Positions 1 to 8,511 of a stretch of DNA of 64,000 nucleotides are shown here, piece by piece. The DNA comes from Curtobacterium ammoniigenes NBRC 101786. GTDB lineage: Bacteria > Actinomycetota > Actinomycetes > Actinomycetales > Microbacteriaceae. The DNA lies in contig NZ_BCSV01000002.1 in the NCBI RefSeq assembly GCF_001571045.1, forward strand, positions 558,001 through 622,000, given 5' to 3'. The stretch's first letter is position 1. The number at the start of each line of letters is the position of its first letter. Under the pieces are notes generated by a model. It saw only the letters and a list, made by a program, of their open reading frames with translations, did no database searches and was not told the origin of the DNA. Made by a program: the position numbers and the translations under genes.

Positions 1-214
1 CGCAGTAGCGCGCTCCCGAGTCCCACGCCGAGCGGGCGAACCGCCGGAGGATCCGCACGATCTCTGCTCGGTGCGGGCGCAGTGCAGGGGAGGTCGGCAG
101 CCGAGATGTGACGAGGGCTGCGATCGCATCGTCACGGTGAGCCGGGACGAGCGGTACTTCGAACCATGAGCGCGGGACGGTCACTGCGAACGCATCGGCC
201 ACCACGCCCAACAC
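1..214 (-). CDS. Hypothetical protein, N-terminal part (cut by window edge)
   Basis: An open frame on the minus strand runs off the left edge without a stop. It begins 24 bases after the stop of the WXG100 gene, with the same orientation, so the two are probably co-transcribed. The visible peptide contains VADAFAVTVPRSWFEVPL and then an Ala/Arg-rich helical stretch. I do not recognise a family. Start choice is open: GTG at 214, TTG at 211, and GTG at 205 or 202 are all in frame and none has a clear ribosome binding site. Its place next to a WXG100 protein suggests a component or partner of a type VII secretion substrate locus, which is inference from position only. Confidence 0.45.
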   Translation of the reverse strand, partial: MLGVVADAFAVTVPRSWFEVPLVPAHRDDAIAALVTSRLPTSPALRPHRAEIVRILRRFARSAWDSGARYC

Positions 215-238
215 CGTACCGGGACCGGCACCGCGCGG

Positions 239-532
239 CTAGCGAAGTGCCCCCGCCAGCTGCTCGTCGGTGGCCTGCAGCACATCGGCCGCGTCGTCGA
301 GGAACCGGGCGAGACCGTCGACGGCGATGCCTACATGTCGAGCAGCGCGGTCGAACTCGGCGTATGCCTCATCGAATGCCACCGAGGCACGGTCGGTGAC
401 GAAGCCGTTCGACGTCAGCGCCTGAACCTCTGATCGGTGCCGGGCGAGCCGTTCGTCGATCTCCTGTCCGCCGGCACGGAGGCGCGCGGCTTGCGCGTGG
501 AGCGAATCGAAGTTGACGGTGACGTTGGCCAT
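239..532 (-). CDS. WXG100 family protein (ESAT-6-like, type VII secretion substrate candidate)
   Basis: A 97-residue, almost entirely helical protein of the length typical for WXG100 proteins. The mid-chain turn reads SNGFVTDRAS (residues 41-50), the usual position of WxG, but the tryptophan is replaced by serine. This variant followed by GFVTD is familiar from actinobacterial WXG100 proteins. Two amphipathic helices flank the turn, and near the C-terminus L85xxxD89 sits where the YxxxD/E secretion signal is expected. A strong ribosome binding site (GAGGAAGGA) precedes the ATG. Such proteins form four-helix bundles as homo- or heterodimers and are exported by ESX/Yuk-type machines. No secretion ATPase lies in this window, so the machine would be encoded to the left or elsewhere. 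Confidence 0.82.
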   Translation of the reverse strand: MANVTVNFDSLHAQAARLRAGGQEIDERLARHRSEVQALTSNGFVTDRASVAFDEAYAEFDRAARHVGIAVDGLARFLDDAADVLQATDEQLAGALR

Positions 533-648
533 AGGAGTCCTTCCTCGTCGACGGCGTGTTGCTGCGCCGGATGAGGGGACGCTACGCAGCCGAGCGAACG
601 CCTGCCGGTGGCTCGCGTCGACGTGTGGAGGCGCTGTGCGCGGCGTGC

Positions 649-1437
649 TCAGTGGAGGGGACGGCGGAGGCGACGGAGCAGGAACCGTGAAGGCAGCCTC
701 CGGACCGGCCCGGGAACGGCCTGGACGACGATCGAGACGCAGCGAACCAACCGGTTGAAACGGCGCGCCTCACGGGCGCCCCACGCAAACCCATACGCCG
801 TTCGCACGGAGTCGGGGAGCAGGCCGACCGTGATCACGCGGACCATGGGCATCACCGCGCGGATCCACGCGGGCGCGAATCGAGGGAAGAGGAGATCCCG
901 AGCCACGCGGCGCGCTTCCTCCGTCACCGTGAGACGCGCGAGGGCGTGCTCCCAATAGGCCTCGAACTCGGCGGGGCTGGACGGCCAGCGAGACGCTGGA
1001 AGGTGCAGCGCGGTACCGAGCGGAGCGTACCGGCCGAGCGCGACGGCCGCTGTCTCGCGGTCGATGGAACCGAAGATCGCCCCCTGCACGCGAAGCGCGG
1101 CGAAATACAGTGTTGCGGCAACCCAGAGCTGCCGGTCTTCATCGTTCGCGCCGACGACCGGTTGATGCGCGCGCTCGACGAACGCAGCCGCTCGTGCGGA
1201 GTCGACAGCGTCACCGAGCACAACCGCGTACACGTACATCAGTGTGTGCACGAGCCGCTGCTGCGGTCGGTGCGCAAAGTCGCTGTGTCGGTCGACTCCG
1301 GCCGCGACCACCGGGTCGGCGATCTGCAGGAGGATGGCCGCGCCGCCGCCGAGGACGAGGGCGCCGTCGGCCATAAGATTTCGCAGATGGACGCGTCGCC
1401 GCCTTACCGCGCGCCGGTCAGAGCGGCTTGTTGACAT
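649..1437 (-). CDS. DUF2236 / oxygenase MpaB (Lcp-like) family protein
   Basis: The protein shows the DUF2236 pattern: GGGAAILLQIADPVVAAGVDRHSDF followed by VHTLMYVYAVVLGD and later LWVAATLYFAAL. This family includes the b-type-heme latex clearing protein Lcp and MpaB-like oxygenases; many members have no known substrate. The basic C-terminal segment after about residue 200 (SIVVQAVPGPVRRLPSRF) is typical of shorter actinobacterial members. The start is uncertain: ATG at 1437 overlaps the stop of the upstream small gene by 20 bases, and ATG at 1374 would begin just before the conserved core. Translation coupled to the upstream gene is likely. Activity and heme binding cannot be asserted from sequence. 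Confidence 0.72.
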   Translation of the reverse strand: MSTSRSDRRAVRRRRVHLRNLMADGALVLGGGAAILLQIADPVVAAGVDRHSDFAHRPQQRLVHTLMYVYAVVLGDAVDSARAAAFVERAHQPVVGANDEDRQLWVAATLYFAALRVQGAIFGSIDRETAAVALGRYAPLGTALHLPASRWPSSPAEFEAYWEHALARLTVTEEARRVARDLLFPRFAPAWIRAVMPMVRVITVGLLPDSVRTAYGFAWGAREARRFNRLVRCVSIVVQAVPGPVRRLPSRFLLRRLRRPLH

Positions 1438-1663
1438 CCTCGCCGAGATCGACGCCTTCAGATTCGTCGTCGTGCTCGTCTTCAACCGGCGTGGACTCCT
1501 TCGGGGCGCCGCCGGTCGGGCCGTTGTCGGTTCCATCTCCGAGCTCCGGATACACGGTCTCACCGGCGACCGCGTCGTTCGCAATGGTGTTCAGCCGCTC
1601 GTCGACCGGATCGTCGCCGACCTGGCCCATATGGATCGGGTCGGTGCCGTTCGAGTCACTCAT
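1418..1663 (-). CDS. Small acidic hypothetical protein
   Basis: An 81-residue, strongly acidic and probably disordered protein (MSDSNGTDPIHMG at the start, then an Asp/Glu-rich tail ending DVNKPL). It has a good ribosome binding site (GGAAAGGA about 9 bases before the ATG), which supports this start over longer in-frame options. Its 3' end overlaps the possible start of the DUF2236 gene, so the two may form a small operon. No family is recognised and no function is proposed. Similar short acidic proteins of unknown role are common in Microbacteriaceae. Confidence 0.6.
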   Translation of the reverse strand: MSDSNGTDPIHMGQVGDDPVDERLNTIANDAVAGETVYPELGDGTDNGPTGGAPKESTPVEDEHDDESEGVDLGEDVNKPL

Positions 1664-1942
1664 CCGCTGCTGTCCTTTCCGCTCGCGCCAGCCGGTCCGC
1701 GGTTCCGGGCCGGTAGTCCTTCCTACGCCGTGCCGCTGTGAGACGACGACCCCTTCGCGCCGTGGTGGGCCCGATCGACCGCATTCCGCGCCGTTCACCT
1801 GGCGGTAACCCGCCCGACATGCGGATCGACTTCACTGCTGTCGCTCGGGGGAGTGGAGCGCGGTCGCCGACGGGTGGTCGAGCGGCCGCGCCTTCCCTCG
1901 ACCGGACTGCACCGCGGCAAATCGGCCGTTCGCCCTGATCCG

Positions 1943-3682
1943 TCAGGCCGGCACCCGCCGAAGCAGTTCGTGCTCGCGGATGTCGGCGAGGGCGAGCACC
2001 CGGTATCCGGCGGCCGGGAAGAACACCGTGATCCGGTCCTCCTCGGTGCTCATCACCGTTCCGCTGCCCCATTCCGCGTGCTCGACTGCCGACTCCGGCG
2101 GCCACTCTGCGTCGTGGGCTCCGTCCGCGGCGGTCGTCGCATCGTCGTACGCCGTCCCGGCCGAGCAGGTGTCGCAGTTGCCGCAGGGGTGGTCGAGCTC
2201 GTCGCCGAAGTAGCCGAGCAGGAACTGCCGACGGCACCCCCGCGTCTCCGCGAACTGCTGCATCATGGCGATCCGGGACTGCTCGACCTGTTCGCGCTCG
2301 GCGGCCTGCTCTGCGGCGGCAGCGGCGGCGGCATCTGCCGAAGCGCCCGCGGGACCGTCCGCGCGTCGCAGTCCTTCCTCGTCGTCCACCAGTGCATCCG
2401 CCTCCACCAGGGCGTTCGCGGCGCGCGTGGCCGTCCTCGCGGTCAACCCGGAGGCCTCGGCGAGTTGTGAACGACGCAGCGTCGAACCGGCGGGGACGCC
2501 CTCGAACACCGCCCGGAGGGTCGCCGGCTTGGGGGAACCCGCGGCGAAGAATCGACGCAGACCCAGATCCGCCTGCCGATAGTGGAGTGTCGCCACCGCG
2601 GGCTCGCCGTCCCGGCCCGCGCGCCCGATCTCCTGGTAGTAGGCGTCGACCGACTCGGGCACGTCCGCATGCGCCACGAACCGGACGTCCGGCTTGTCGA
2701 TCCCCATCCCGAAGGCGGTGGTGGCGACCACGACGTCGACGGATCCGTCGATGAACGAGGTGTGAACGGCCTCCCGATCGGCTGCCCGCATGCCGGCGTG
2801 GTAGGCCGCTGCCGCTCGACCGCGATCCTGCAACGCGGTCGCGTACTCCTCGGTCTCTGCACGCGTGGCCACGTAGAGGATGCCGGCGCCGGCGATCTCC
2901 GCGACCTGTGCCACCACGGCCTCGCGCTTCTGCGCGTCGTCCTCATGCCGGACGACCTCGAGACGCAGGTTCGGGCGGTCGAATCCGTGGGCCATCACCG
3001 TCGGGTCGGTCATGTGGAGGCGTTCAAGGATCTCCGCCCGCACTGGGGCCGACCCTGTCGCCGTGAGCGCGAGGACCGGAGGGTGCCCGAGCTGGTCGAC
3101 CACCTCGCCGAGCACGAGGTAGTCCGGGCGGAAGTCGTGCCCCCATGACGACACGCAGTGGGCCTCGTCCACCGTGATCAGCGAGACCGTGGCGGCGCGG
3201 AGCCGGTCGAGGACGTCCTCGTTCGCGAGCTGCTCGGGCGCCAAGAACACGTAGCGAGCCGAGCCGTCCTCGACGGCCTCCCACGCGGCGCAGACCGCCG
3301 AACTCGACCGGGAGGCATTGATCACCACGGCCTGTCCGTCACCGTCGTCCGCATCCTCCTCTCCGAGTCGTCGTTCGATTGAGGCGACCTGATCCTCCTG
3401 CAGCGCGACGAGCGGGCTGATCACGACAGTGAGACCGGGGAGGAGTTGCGTCGCGATCTGGTAGATCGCCGATTTGCCTGACCCGGTCGGCATCACGACG
3501 AGCGTGTCGTGTCCGGCGAGTACCGATGCCACCGCTTCGGCCTGACCCGGCTGCAGATCGGACCATCCGAACACGTCGCGCGCGACGCGGCGGATGTCGG
3601 ACGTGCACGTGGACGTGGATGTGGACGGGGCATCGGGAGCAGCGGACTGGGCAGCGGGCGCGGCGGTATCGGGTGGAGCCAT
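1943..3682 (-). CDS. recQ: RecQ-type ATP-dependent DNA helicase
   Basis: About 579 residues with the RecQ layout. Walker A MPTGSGKS lies at about residues 64-71, the DEAH box (VDEAHCVSSWGHDFRPDY) at about 172-175, and motif VI reads YYQEIGRAGRDG. The zinc-binding domain has CRRQFLLGYFGDE followed by HPCGNCDTC. The aromatic-rich loop after DEAH (CVSSWGHDFRPDY) is the RecQ signature. No HRDC domain follows the zinc domain; the tail is short, as in many actinobacterial RecQ proteins. It unwinds DNA 3' to 5' during recombinational repair. An in-frame GTG at 3736 with GGAG five bases upstream is an alternative start adding 18 residues. It is divergent from sucC. Confidence 0.9.
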   Translation of the reverse strand: MAPPDTAAPAAQSAAPDAPSTSTSTCTSDIRRVARDVFGWSDLQPGQAEAVASVLAGHDTLVVMPTGSGKSAIYQIATQLLPGLTVVISPLVALQEDQVASIERRLGEEDADDGDGQAVVINASRSSSAVCAAWEAVEDGSARYVFLAPEQLANEDVLDRLRAATVSLITVDEAHCVSSWGHDFRPDYLVLGEVVDQLGHPPVLALTATGSAPVRAEILERLHMTDPTVMAHGFDRPNLRLEVVRHEDDAQKREAVVAQVAEIAGAGILYVATRAETEEYATALQDRGRAAAAYHAGMRAADREAVHTSFIDGSVDVVVATTAFGMGIDKPDVRFVAHADVPESVDAYYQEIGRAGRDGEPAVATLHYRQADLGLRRFFAAGSPKPATLRAVFEGVPAGSTLRRSQLAEASGLTARTATRAANALVEADALVDDEEGLRRADGPAGASADAAAAAAAEQAAEREQVEQSRIAMMQQFAETRGCRRQFLLGYFGDELDHPCGNCDTCSAGTAYDDATTAADGAHDAEWPPESAVEHAEWGSGTVMSTEEDRITVFFPAAGYRVLALADIREHELLRRVPA

Positions 3683-3785
3683 GTCCTCCACAGTGGTGAG
3701 CAACCCCTGACCGTCGGCACGATCTTGTCCGGCCACCGACGCTCCAGCGAACGGCGGTAGGCTTTCGGGCGGCCGATGTCTTGAT

Positions 3786-3801
3786 GTCGAGCGATCTCGA
3801 C
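3786..3801. promoter_or_regulatory. Inverted repeat upstream of sucC (candidate operator)
   Basis: GTCGAG-cgat-CTCGAC forms a 6-bp inverted repeat with a 4-base spacer inside the recQ-sucC divergent gap, about 65 bases before the sucC start. It could be a regulator site for the sucCD operon or part of a 5' leader hairpin. No known regulator consensus is recognised. Confidence 0.25.
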
Positions 3802-3863
3802 GTCACTGAGCACGACCGTCCGAACGGTGCGACGCACGACAACGTGCGGTGAGGAAGAACAGC

Positions 3864-5033
3864 GTGGATCTTTTCGAGTATCAGGCCAGGGACCTCTTCG
3901 AGTCCTACGGCGTCCCCGTCCTGCAGGGCATCATCGCCGATACGCCGGAAGAGGCGAAGGCGGCGGCCGAGAAGATCGGCGGCGTCGTCGTCGTGAAGGC
4001 GCAGGTCAAGGTCGGCGGCCGCGGCAAGGCCGGCGGCGTCAAGGTCGCGAAGACCCCGGACGAGGCCTACGAGCACGCCAAGGCGATCCTCGGGCTCGAC
4101 ATCAAGGGTCACGTCGTGAAGCGAGTCATGGTTGCGCAGGGCGCCGCCATCGCCGAAGAGTTCTACTTCTCGGTCCTGCTCGACCGCGCAAACCGCTCCT
4201 ACCTGTCGCTCGTCAGCGTCGAAGGCGGCATGGAGATCGAGCAGCTCGCCGTCGAGAAGCCCGAAGCGCTCGCCCGGGTCGAGGTCAACCCGCTGACCGG
4301 CATCAACGAAGAGGCGGCCGTCGCGATCGCGAAGCAGGCCGGATTCCCCGAGCACCTCATCGACGCGGTCGCGCCCGTGTTCGTCAAGCTCTACGACGTC
4401 TTCGCCGGCGAGGACGCCACTCTGGTCGAGGTCAACCCGCTCGTCCGCACCGAAGACGGCGCGATCCTCGCGCTCGACGGCAAGGTGTCGCTCGACGACA
4501 ACGCCGATTTCCGCCACGAGAACCACAAGGCGCTCGAAGACACCGCGAGCGAGGATCCGCTCGAGCTCAAGGCCAAGCAGCACGGCCTCAACTACGTCAA
4601 GCTCGACGGAGAGGTCGGCGTCATCGGAAACGGCGCCGGTCTCGTCATGTCGACGCTCGACGTTGTCGCGTACGCGGGCGAGCGTCACGGCGGGGTCAAG
4701 CCCGCGAACTTCCTCGACATCGGCGGTGGCGCCTCGGCGCAGGTCATGGCGAACGGTCTCGATGTCATCCTCGGCGACCCGCAGGTCAAGAGCGTGTTCG
4801 TGAACGTGTTCGGCGGGATCACCGCGTGCGACGCCGTCGCGAACGGCATCGTCGCGGCGCTCGGCATCCTCGGCGACGCGGCGACCAAGCCGCTCGTGGT
4901 CCGTCTCGACGGCAACAACGTCGACGAGGGCCGACGAATCCTCGCCGAAGCCAACCACCCGCTCGTCACCGTCGTGGCGACCATGGACGATGCGGCCGAG
5001 AAGGCCGCCGAGCTCGCCGCCGCAGCGGCCTGA
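3864..5033 (+). CDS. sucC: Succinate-CoA ligase, beta subunit (ADP-forming)
   Basis: A 389-residue protein, nearly the length of E. coli SucC (388). It opens with the family-typical [19 protein letters not shown] and carries the ATP-grasp nucleotide-binding region ([17 protein letters not shown]). The C-terminal CoA-ligase domain has [12 protein letters not shown] and [10 protein letters not shown]. It works with SucD as an alpha-beta enzyme in the TCA cycle, converting succinyl-CoA, ADP or GDP and phosphate to succinate, CoA and nucleoside triphosphate. I chose GTG at 3864 because GAGGAA lies 7 bases upstream and conserved sequence starts there; an in-frame GTG at 3849 would add five unconserved residues. 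sucD follows after 15 bases. Confidence 0.95.
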   Translation: MDLFEYQARDLFESYGVPVLQGIIADTPEEAKAAAEKIGGVVVVKAQVKVGGRGKAGGVKVAKTPDEAYEHAKAILGLDIKGHVVKRVMVAQGAAIAEEFYFSVLLDRANRSYLSLVSVEGGMEIEQLAVEKPEALARVEVNPLTGINEEAAVAIAKQAGFPEHLIDAVAPVFVKLYDVFAGEDATLVEVNPLVRTEDGAILALDGKVSLDDNADFRHENHKALEDTASEDPLELKAKQHGLNYVKLDGEVGVIGNGAGLVMSTLDVVAYAGERHGGVKPANFLDIGGGASAQVMANGLDVILGDPQVKSVFVNVFGGITACDAVANGIVAALGILGDAATKPLVVRLDGNNVDEGRRILAEANHPLVTVVATMDDAAEKAAELAAAAA

Positions 5034-5048
5034 AAGGACTGACGGACC

Positions 5049-5936
5049 ATGTCGATCTTCCTCAACAAGGACTCCAAGGTCATCGTCCAGGGCATCACCG
5101 GCGGCGAAGGCACCAAGCACACGGCCCTGATGCTCAAGGCGGGCACCAACGTCGTCGGCGGCGTCAACGCCCGCAAGGCGGGGACGACCGTGCAGCATGG
5201 TGACACCACGCTGCCGGTCTTCGGCTCCGTCCGGGAGGCCATGGACACCACCGGCGCGGACGTCTCGATCGTCTTCGTCCCGCCGGCATTCGCCGGTGCG
5301 GCAGTGATGGAGGCCATCGACGCCGAGATTCCGCTCGTCGTCGTCATCACCGAGGGCATCCCCGTCCAGGACTCGGCGCGCTTCTGGGCGCACGCGAAGG
5401 CGCTCGGCGGCAAGACCCGCATCATCGGCCCGAACTGCCCCGGCATCATCACGCCCGGCGAGTCCCTCGTCGGCATCACCCCCGCGACGATCACGGGCAA
5501 GGGCCCGATCGGTCTCGTGTCGAAGTCCGGCACGCTGACCTACCAGATGATGTACGAGCTGCGCGACCTCGGCTTCTCCACGGCCATCGGTATCGGCGGC
5601 GACCCCGTCATCGGCACGACGCACATCGACGCGCTCGCCGCCTTCGAAGCCGACCCGGAGACCAAGGCGATCGTGATGATCGGTGAGATCGGCGGCGACG
5701 CCGAGGAGCGCGCCGCGGATTACATCAAGGCGCACGTCACCAAGCCGGTCGTCGGATACGTTGCGGGCTTCACCGCGCCCGAGGGCAAGACCATGGGCCA
5801 CGCTGGTGCCATCGTGTCTGGCTCGGCCGGGACCGCGGAAGCGAAGAAGCAGGCGCTCGAGGCGGCGGGCGTCCGCGTGGGGAAGACCCCGTCCGAGACC
5901 GCTGCGCTGCTGCGCGAGGTCTACGCAGCGCTGTAG
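5049..5936 (+). CDS. sucD: Succinate-CoA ligase, alpha subunit
   Basis: 295 residues. The N-terminal CoA-binding Rossmann domain shows [15 protein letters not shown] and GGVNARKAG. The catalytic histidine that is transiently phosphorylated is H251 in [11 protein letters not shown]. The conserved [12 protein letters not shown] and KSGTLTYQ segments are also present. It pairs with the upstream SucC in the TCA cycle. AAAGGA precedes the ATG. The gene is followed within 15 bases by a strong hairpin, so sucCD looks like a closed two-gene operon and the next gene has its own promoter. Confidence 0.96.
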   Translation: MSIFLNKDSKVIVQGITGGEGTKHTALMLKAGTNVVGGVNARKAGTTVQHGDTTLPVFGSVREAMDTTGADVSIVFVPPAFAGAAVMEAIDAEIPLVVVITEGIPVQDSARFWAHAKALGGKTRIIGPNCPGIITPGESLVGITPATITGKGPIGLVSKSGTLTYQMMYELRDLGFSTAIGIGGDPVIGTTHIDALAAFEADPETKAIVMIGEIGGDAEERAADYIKAHVTKPVVGYVAGFTAPEGKTMGHAGAIVSGSAGTAEAKKQALEAAGVRVGKTPSETAALLREVYAAL

Positions 5937-5950
5937 CACCCGCTCGATAT

Positions 5951-5997
5951 CAGCGGCGCGATGCCGGCAGCCTTCGAACTGCCGCATCGCGCCGCTG
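5951..5997 (+). terminator. Factor-independent-type terminator after sucD
   Basis: A long inverted repeat: a 13-bp outer arm (CAGCGGCGCGATG with CATCGCGCCGCTG) and a 6-bp inner arm (CGGCAG with CTGCCG), one bulged C and an 8-base loop ccttcgaa. There is no T-run, which is usual for high-GC actinobacteria. It closes the sucCD operon. Confidence 0.75.
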
Positions 5998-6106
5998 GTG
6001 CATTCGGCGCCACGACTGCTCCATGTGACGACTCGAACCTGCGCCTTCGTCGGGCCCGGGCGTGCCGCCCCCGGGGGGCGGGGCGGGGCCACGTATCCTC
6101 GCTCCG

Positions 6107-7867
6107 ATGAACCGCCTGAGTACCGCTTTTCTCGCCCTCGTCGAGGCGGTGATCACGGTTGCCGTCGGCGTGGGGCTCGCGCTTGTTCCGTTCGTGCTCC
6201 TCTGGGGAGTCGAGTACGGCCTCCAAGTCCCGTTCGTCGTGTTCTGGCGCGGTGCTGCAGATGTCTGGCTCATCGGACACGGTGTCGACGTCAGGTTCAT
6301 GCTTGATGCGGCGACCGCGAAGGCGAGTGGACTCTCCGGCGCGTCCGCGCCGATCACCGTGACGATTGCCGCGCTCGGATTCGCAATCCTCACCGCATGG
6401 CTCGGTGGTCGCGCAGGCCGTCGCTTTGCGGAGACGGAGCACCGGGCCGTCGGCGTGCTCGTGTCGATTCTGACCGTCGGGGTTCTCGGACTGGTCGTCG
6501 CCGTCGCGTCAGTGAGCAGCGCCTCCAGGCCGTCCATCGTGCAGGCCGTTGTGCTGCCGATGTGCTGGTACGGAATCCCCGCCGTCGTCATGGCGGAGGT
6601 CGCCCGGCGGCGCCGAGGAGTGGCTGCCGATCCGGTCACCGCGGGGGTCGTCGAGCTCATCCTGCGGATTCCGGGGCAGGCCCGTGCCGTGATCGCAGTC
6701 GGGCTCCGCGGAGGCGCGATCGCCGCGTCCGCCGTGGTGACCGTTGCGGCGATTCTCGTGACGCTGTCGCTGCTCGGTTCGTACGCGAGCGTCATCACTC
6801 TCTACGAGCGGTCGCACGCAGGCGTGGTCGGTGGACTGGCAATGACGATGGGACAGATCGCGTTCGTTCCCGACTTCGTCGGCTGGGCGACCGCGTGGAT
6901 CGTCGGACCCGGCTTCGCATTCGGGACCGGATCGAGCGTGAGTCCGATCGGCACCGCGCTCGGACCGATCCCGGCGATTCCCGTCCTCGGCGCCTTGCCG
7001 CACGCCGGGCACACCTTCGGTCTTCTCTGGGTGCTCGTGCCGGTCATAGCCGGTTTCGTCATCGGTACCGTCCTGCGCAGCAGGCTCGCCGAGGCGACGA
7101 ACCGGCCCGGCCCGCTCGTCCGCACCGCCGCTGGAGCCGCGATCGGGATCACCGGCGGTCTGGTCCTCGGTGCGATCGCGATCGTGACTGCAGGCTCGGC
7201 CGGGCCCGGACGTCTTGCGACGGTCGGCGCTGCAGCTGGGCCGGTGGGCGCGCTCGCGGCACTCGAGATCGGCGTCCCGGCGATCGTCGCCATGCTCGCG
7301 TCACGGTTCGAGGTCGAGCACGTCGACGTGCACGCGATGCGCGAGGGCGTGACTGCGGGACTCCGTCGCACCGCCGCGACGGCACGTGCGCGCGTGGATG
7401 CGGCTCGCCGCCCCGCTGCTGCCGAGACAGAGGCGTCGCCGGTCATGCCCGCGTCGCGCCCAGTGCCCGGTGCGGAGACGCCGAGCGCGGAGGCACCGAT
7501 CTCCGGCGTGCGGAGGGCGGAAGTGCCGATCTCCGGCGTGCCGACCTCGGGCGTGTCGAGTTCGGGCGACGACCCGTCCGTGCCCGGCGGATTTCCATGG
7601 CGCACCGCGGAGTATCTGGCCCCGGCAGCGGGCTCGCGCGTGTCAGGACCACCGCCGATCCAGGACGAGACCCAGCCGTTCGACGAGGGAGCGCCCCAAG
7701 ACGAGCCGCAGCCGCATACCGGGACACAGCCACCGGCCGAGGCCCTCCCGCACGATCATCGGTACTCCCAGGAGGAGACCCAGCCGTTCGATGATGAGGC
7801 GGTCGGTGCGGTGCGTGTTCCCGACGACGACGCACCGTGGTGGCGGCGTCTGGGATCCGACCGCTGA
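6107..7867 (+). CDS. DUF6350 family multi-pass membrane protein
   Basis: 586 residues. The first roughly 430 form a series of long hydrophobic segments, about nine to ten predicted membrane helices. The remaining 150 or so form a Pro/Glu/Thr-rich cytoplasmic tail. In Microbacteriaceae this family sits between sucCD and purN-purH, as here; its function is unknown. The tail contains two short repeat types: ISGVR/ISGVP/SGVSS, and the heptad ETQPFD flanked by acidic residues, which occurs twice. Threonines in such acidic contexts are possible Ser/Thr-kinase targets, which is inference. A -10 hexamer TATCCT at 6094-6099 ends 7 bases before the ATG, so the mRNA is probably leaderless and the ATG at 6107 is the start. 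Confidence 0.8.
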   Translation: MNRLSTAFLALVEAVITVAVGVGLALVPFVLLWGVEYGLQVPFVVFWRGAADVWLIGHGVDVRFMLDAATAKASGLSGASAPITVTIAALGFAILTAWLGGRAGRRFAETEHRAVGVLVSILTVGVLGLVVAVASVSSASRPSIVQAVVLPMCWYGIPAVVMAEVARRRRGVAADPVTAGVVELILRIPGQARAVIAVGLRGGAIAASAVVTVAAILVTLSLLGSYASVITLYERSHAGVVGGLAMTMGQIAFVPDFVGWATAWIVGPGFAFGTGSSVSPIGTALGPIPAIPVLGALPHAGHTFGLLWVLVPVIAGFVIGTVLRSRLAEATNRPGPLVRTAAGAAIGITGGLVLGAIAIVTAGSAGPGRLATVGAAAGPVGALAALEIGVPAIVAMLASRFEVEHVDVHAMREGVTAGLRRTAATARARVDAARRPAAAETEASPVMPASRPVPGAETPSAEAPISGVRRAEVPISGVPTSGVSSSGDDPSVPGGFPWRTAEYLAPAAGSRVSGPPPIQDETQPFDEGAPQDEPQPHTGTQPPAEALPHDHRYSQEETQPFDDEAVGAVRVPDDDAPWWRRLGSDR

Positions 7868-7917
7868 CCCCTGGACGCAGCGACGGCTGCAGCGCCCCGG
7901 CCCGATAGGCTTGACGG

Positions 7918-8511
7918 GTGCTCGAACTGGTCGCCCTCATCTCCGGCGCCGGATCGAACCTGCGCGCGCTGCTCGAAGCGGCGGAGGACGCCGAGTATCC
8001 CGCTCGGGTCGTAGCGATCGGGGCCGATCGCGACGCCGACGGACTCGAACTGGGCGAGACCTTCGGCATCCCGACCTTCAGCGTGCCCTATTCGCGATTC
8101 GCCGATCGGGAATCCTGGGGCGCCGCGCTGTCCGAGCAGATCCGGCCCTGGTCGCCCGACCTTCTGGTGCTGTCCGGCCTCATGCGGATCCTCCCGCCGA
8201 GCATGGTGCGCGAGTTCGGACCGAACATCATCAACACGCACCCGGCGTATCTGCCCGAGTTCCCCGGCGCGCACGCCGTCCGCGATGCCCTCGCCGCCGG
8301 CGCAGCCGAGACGGGTGCGAGCGTGATCCTCGTCGATGACGGTGTCGACAGCGGCCCGATCCTGGCGCAAGAGCGCGTACCCGTGCTTCCTGGCGACACT
8401 GAGGCGCGCCTCCATGACCGCATCAAGCCGGTCGAACGCCGGCTCCTCATCGGCACCATCCTCGACATTGCAAACGGCACCATCGACCTTCAGGAGTTGT
8501 CCCGCGCATGA
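7918..8511 (+). CDS. purN: Phosphoribosylglycinamide formyltransferase 1
   Basis: 197 residues carrying all PurN hallmarks: [10 protein letters not shown] near the N-terminus, the catalytic triad N106, H108 ([15 protein letters not shown]) and D144 (DDGVDSGPI). These positions equal the E. coli triad numbering. It transfers the formyl group of 10-formyl-THF to GAR in step 3 of purine synthesis. The GTG start is fixed by TAGGCT at 7906-7911, six bases upstream, which implies a leaderless message. purH follows with a 4-base ATGA overlap. The one-carbon donor links this gene to glyA, folD and purU elsewhere in the window. Confidence 0.95.
   Translation: MLELVALISGAGSNLRALLEAAEDAEYPARVVAIGADRDADGLELGETFGIPTFSVPYSRFADRESWGAALSEQIRPWSPDLLVLSGLMRILPPSMVREFGPNIINTHPAYLPEFPGAHAVRDALAAGAAETGASVILVDDGVDSGPILAQERVPVLPGDTEARLHDRIKPVERRLLIGTILDIANGTIDLQELSRA

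Noticed and set aside
3339..6092. Long open frame on the minus strand opposite sucC-sucD
   Set aside because: It is antisense to two well-conserved genes; the peptide is Asp/Arg/Val-rich as expected from reversed high-GC codons, and no family is seen.
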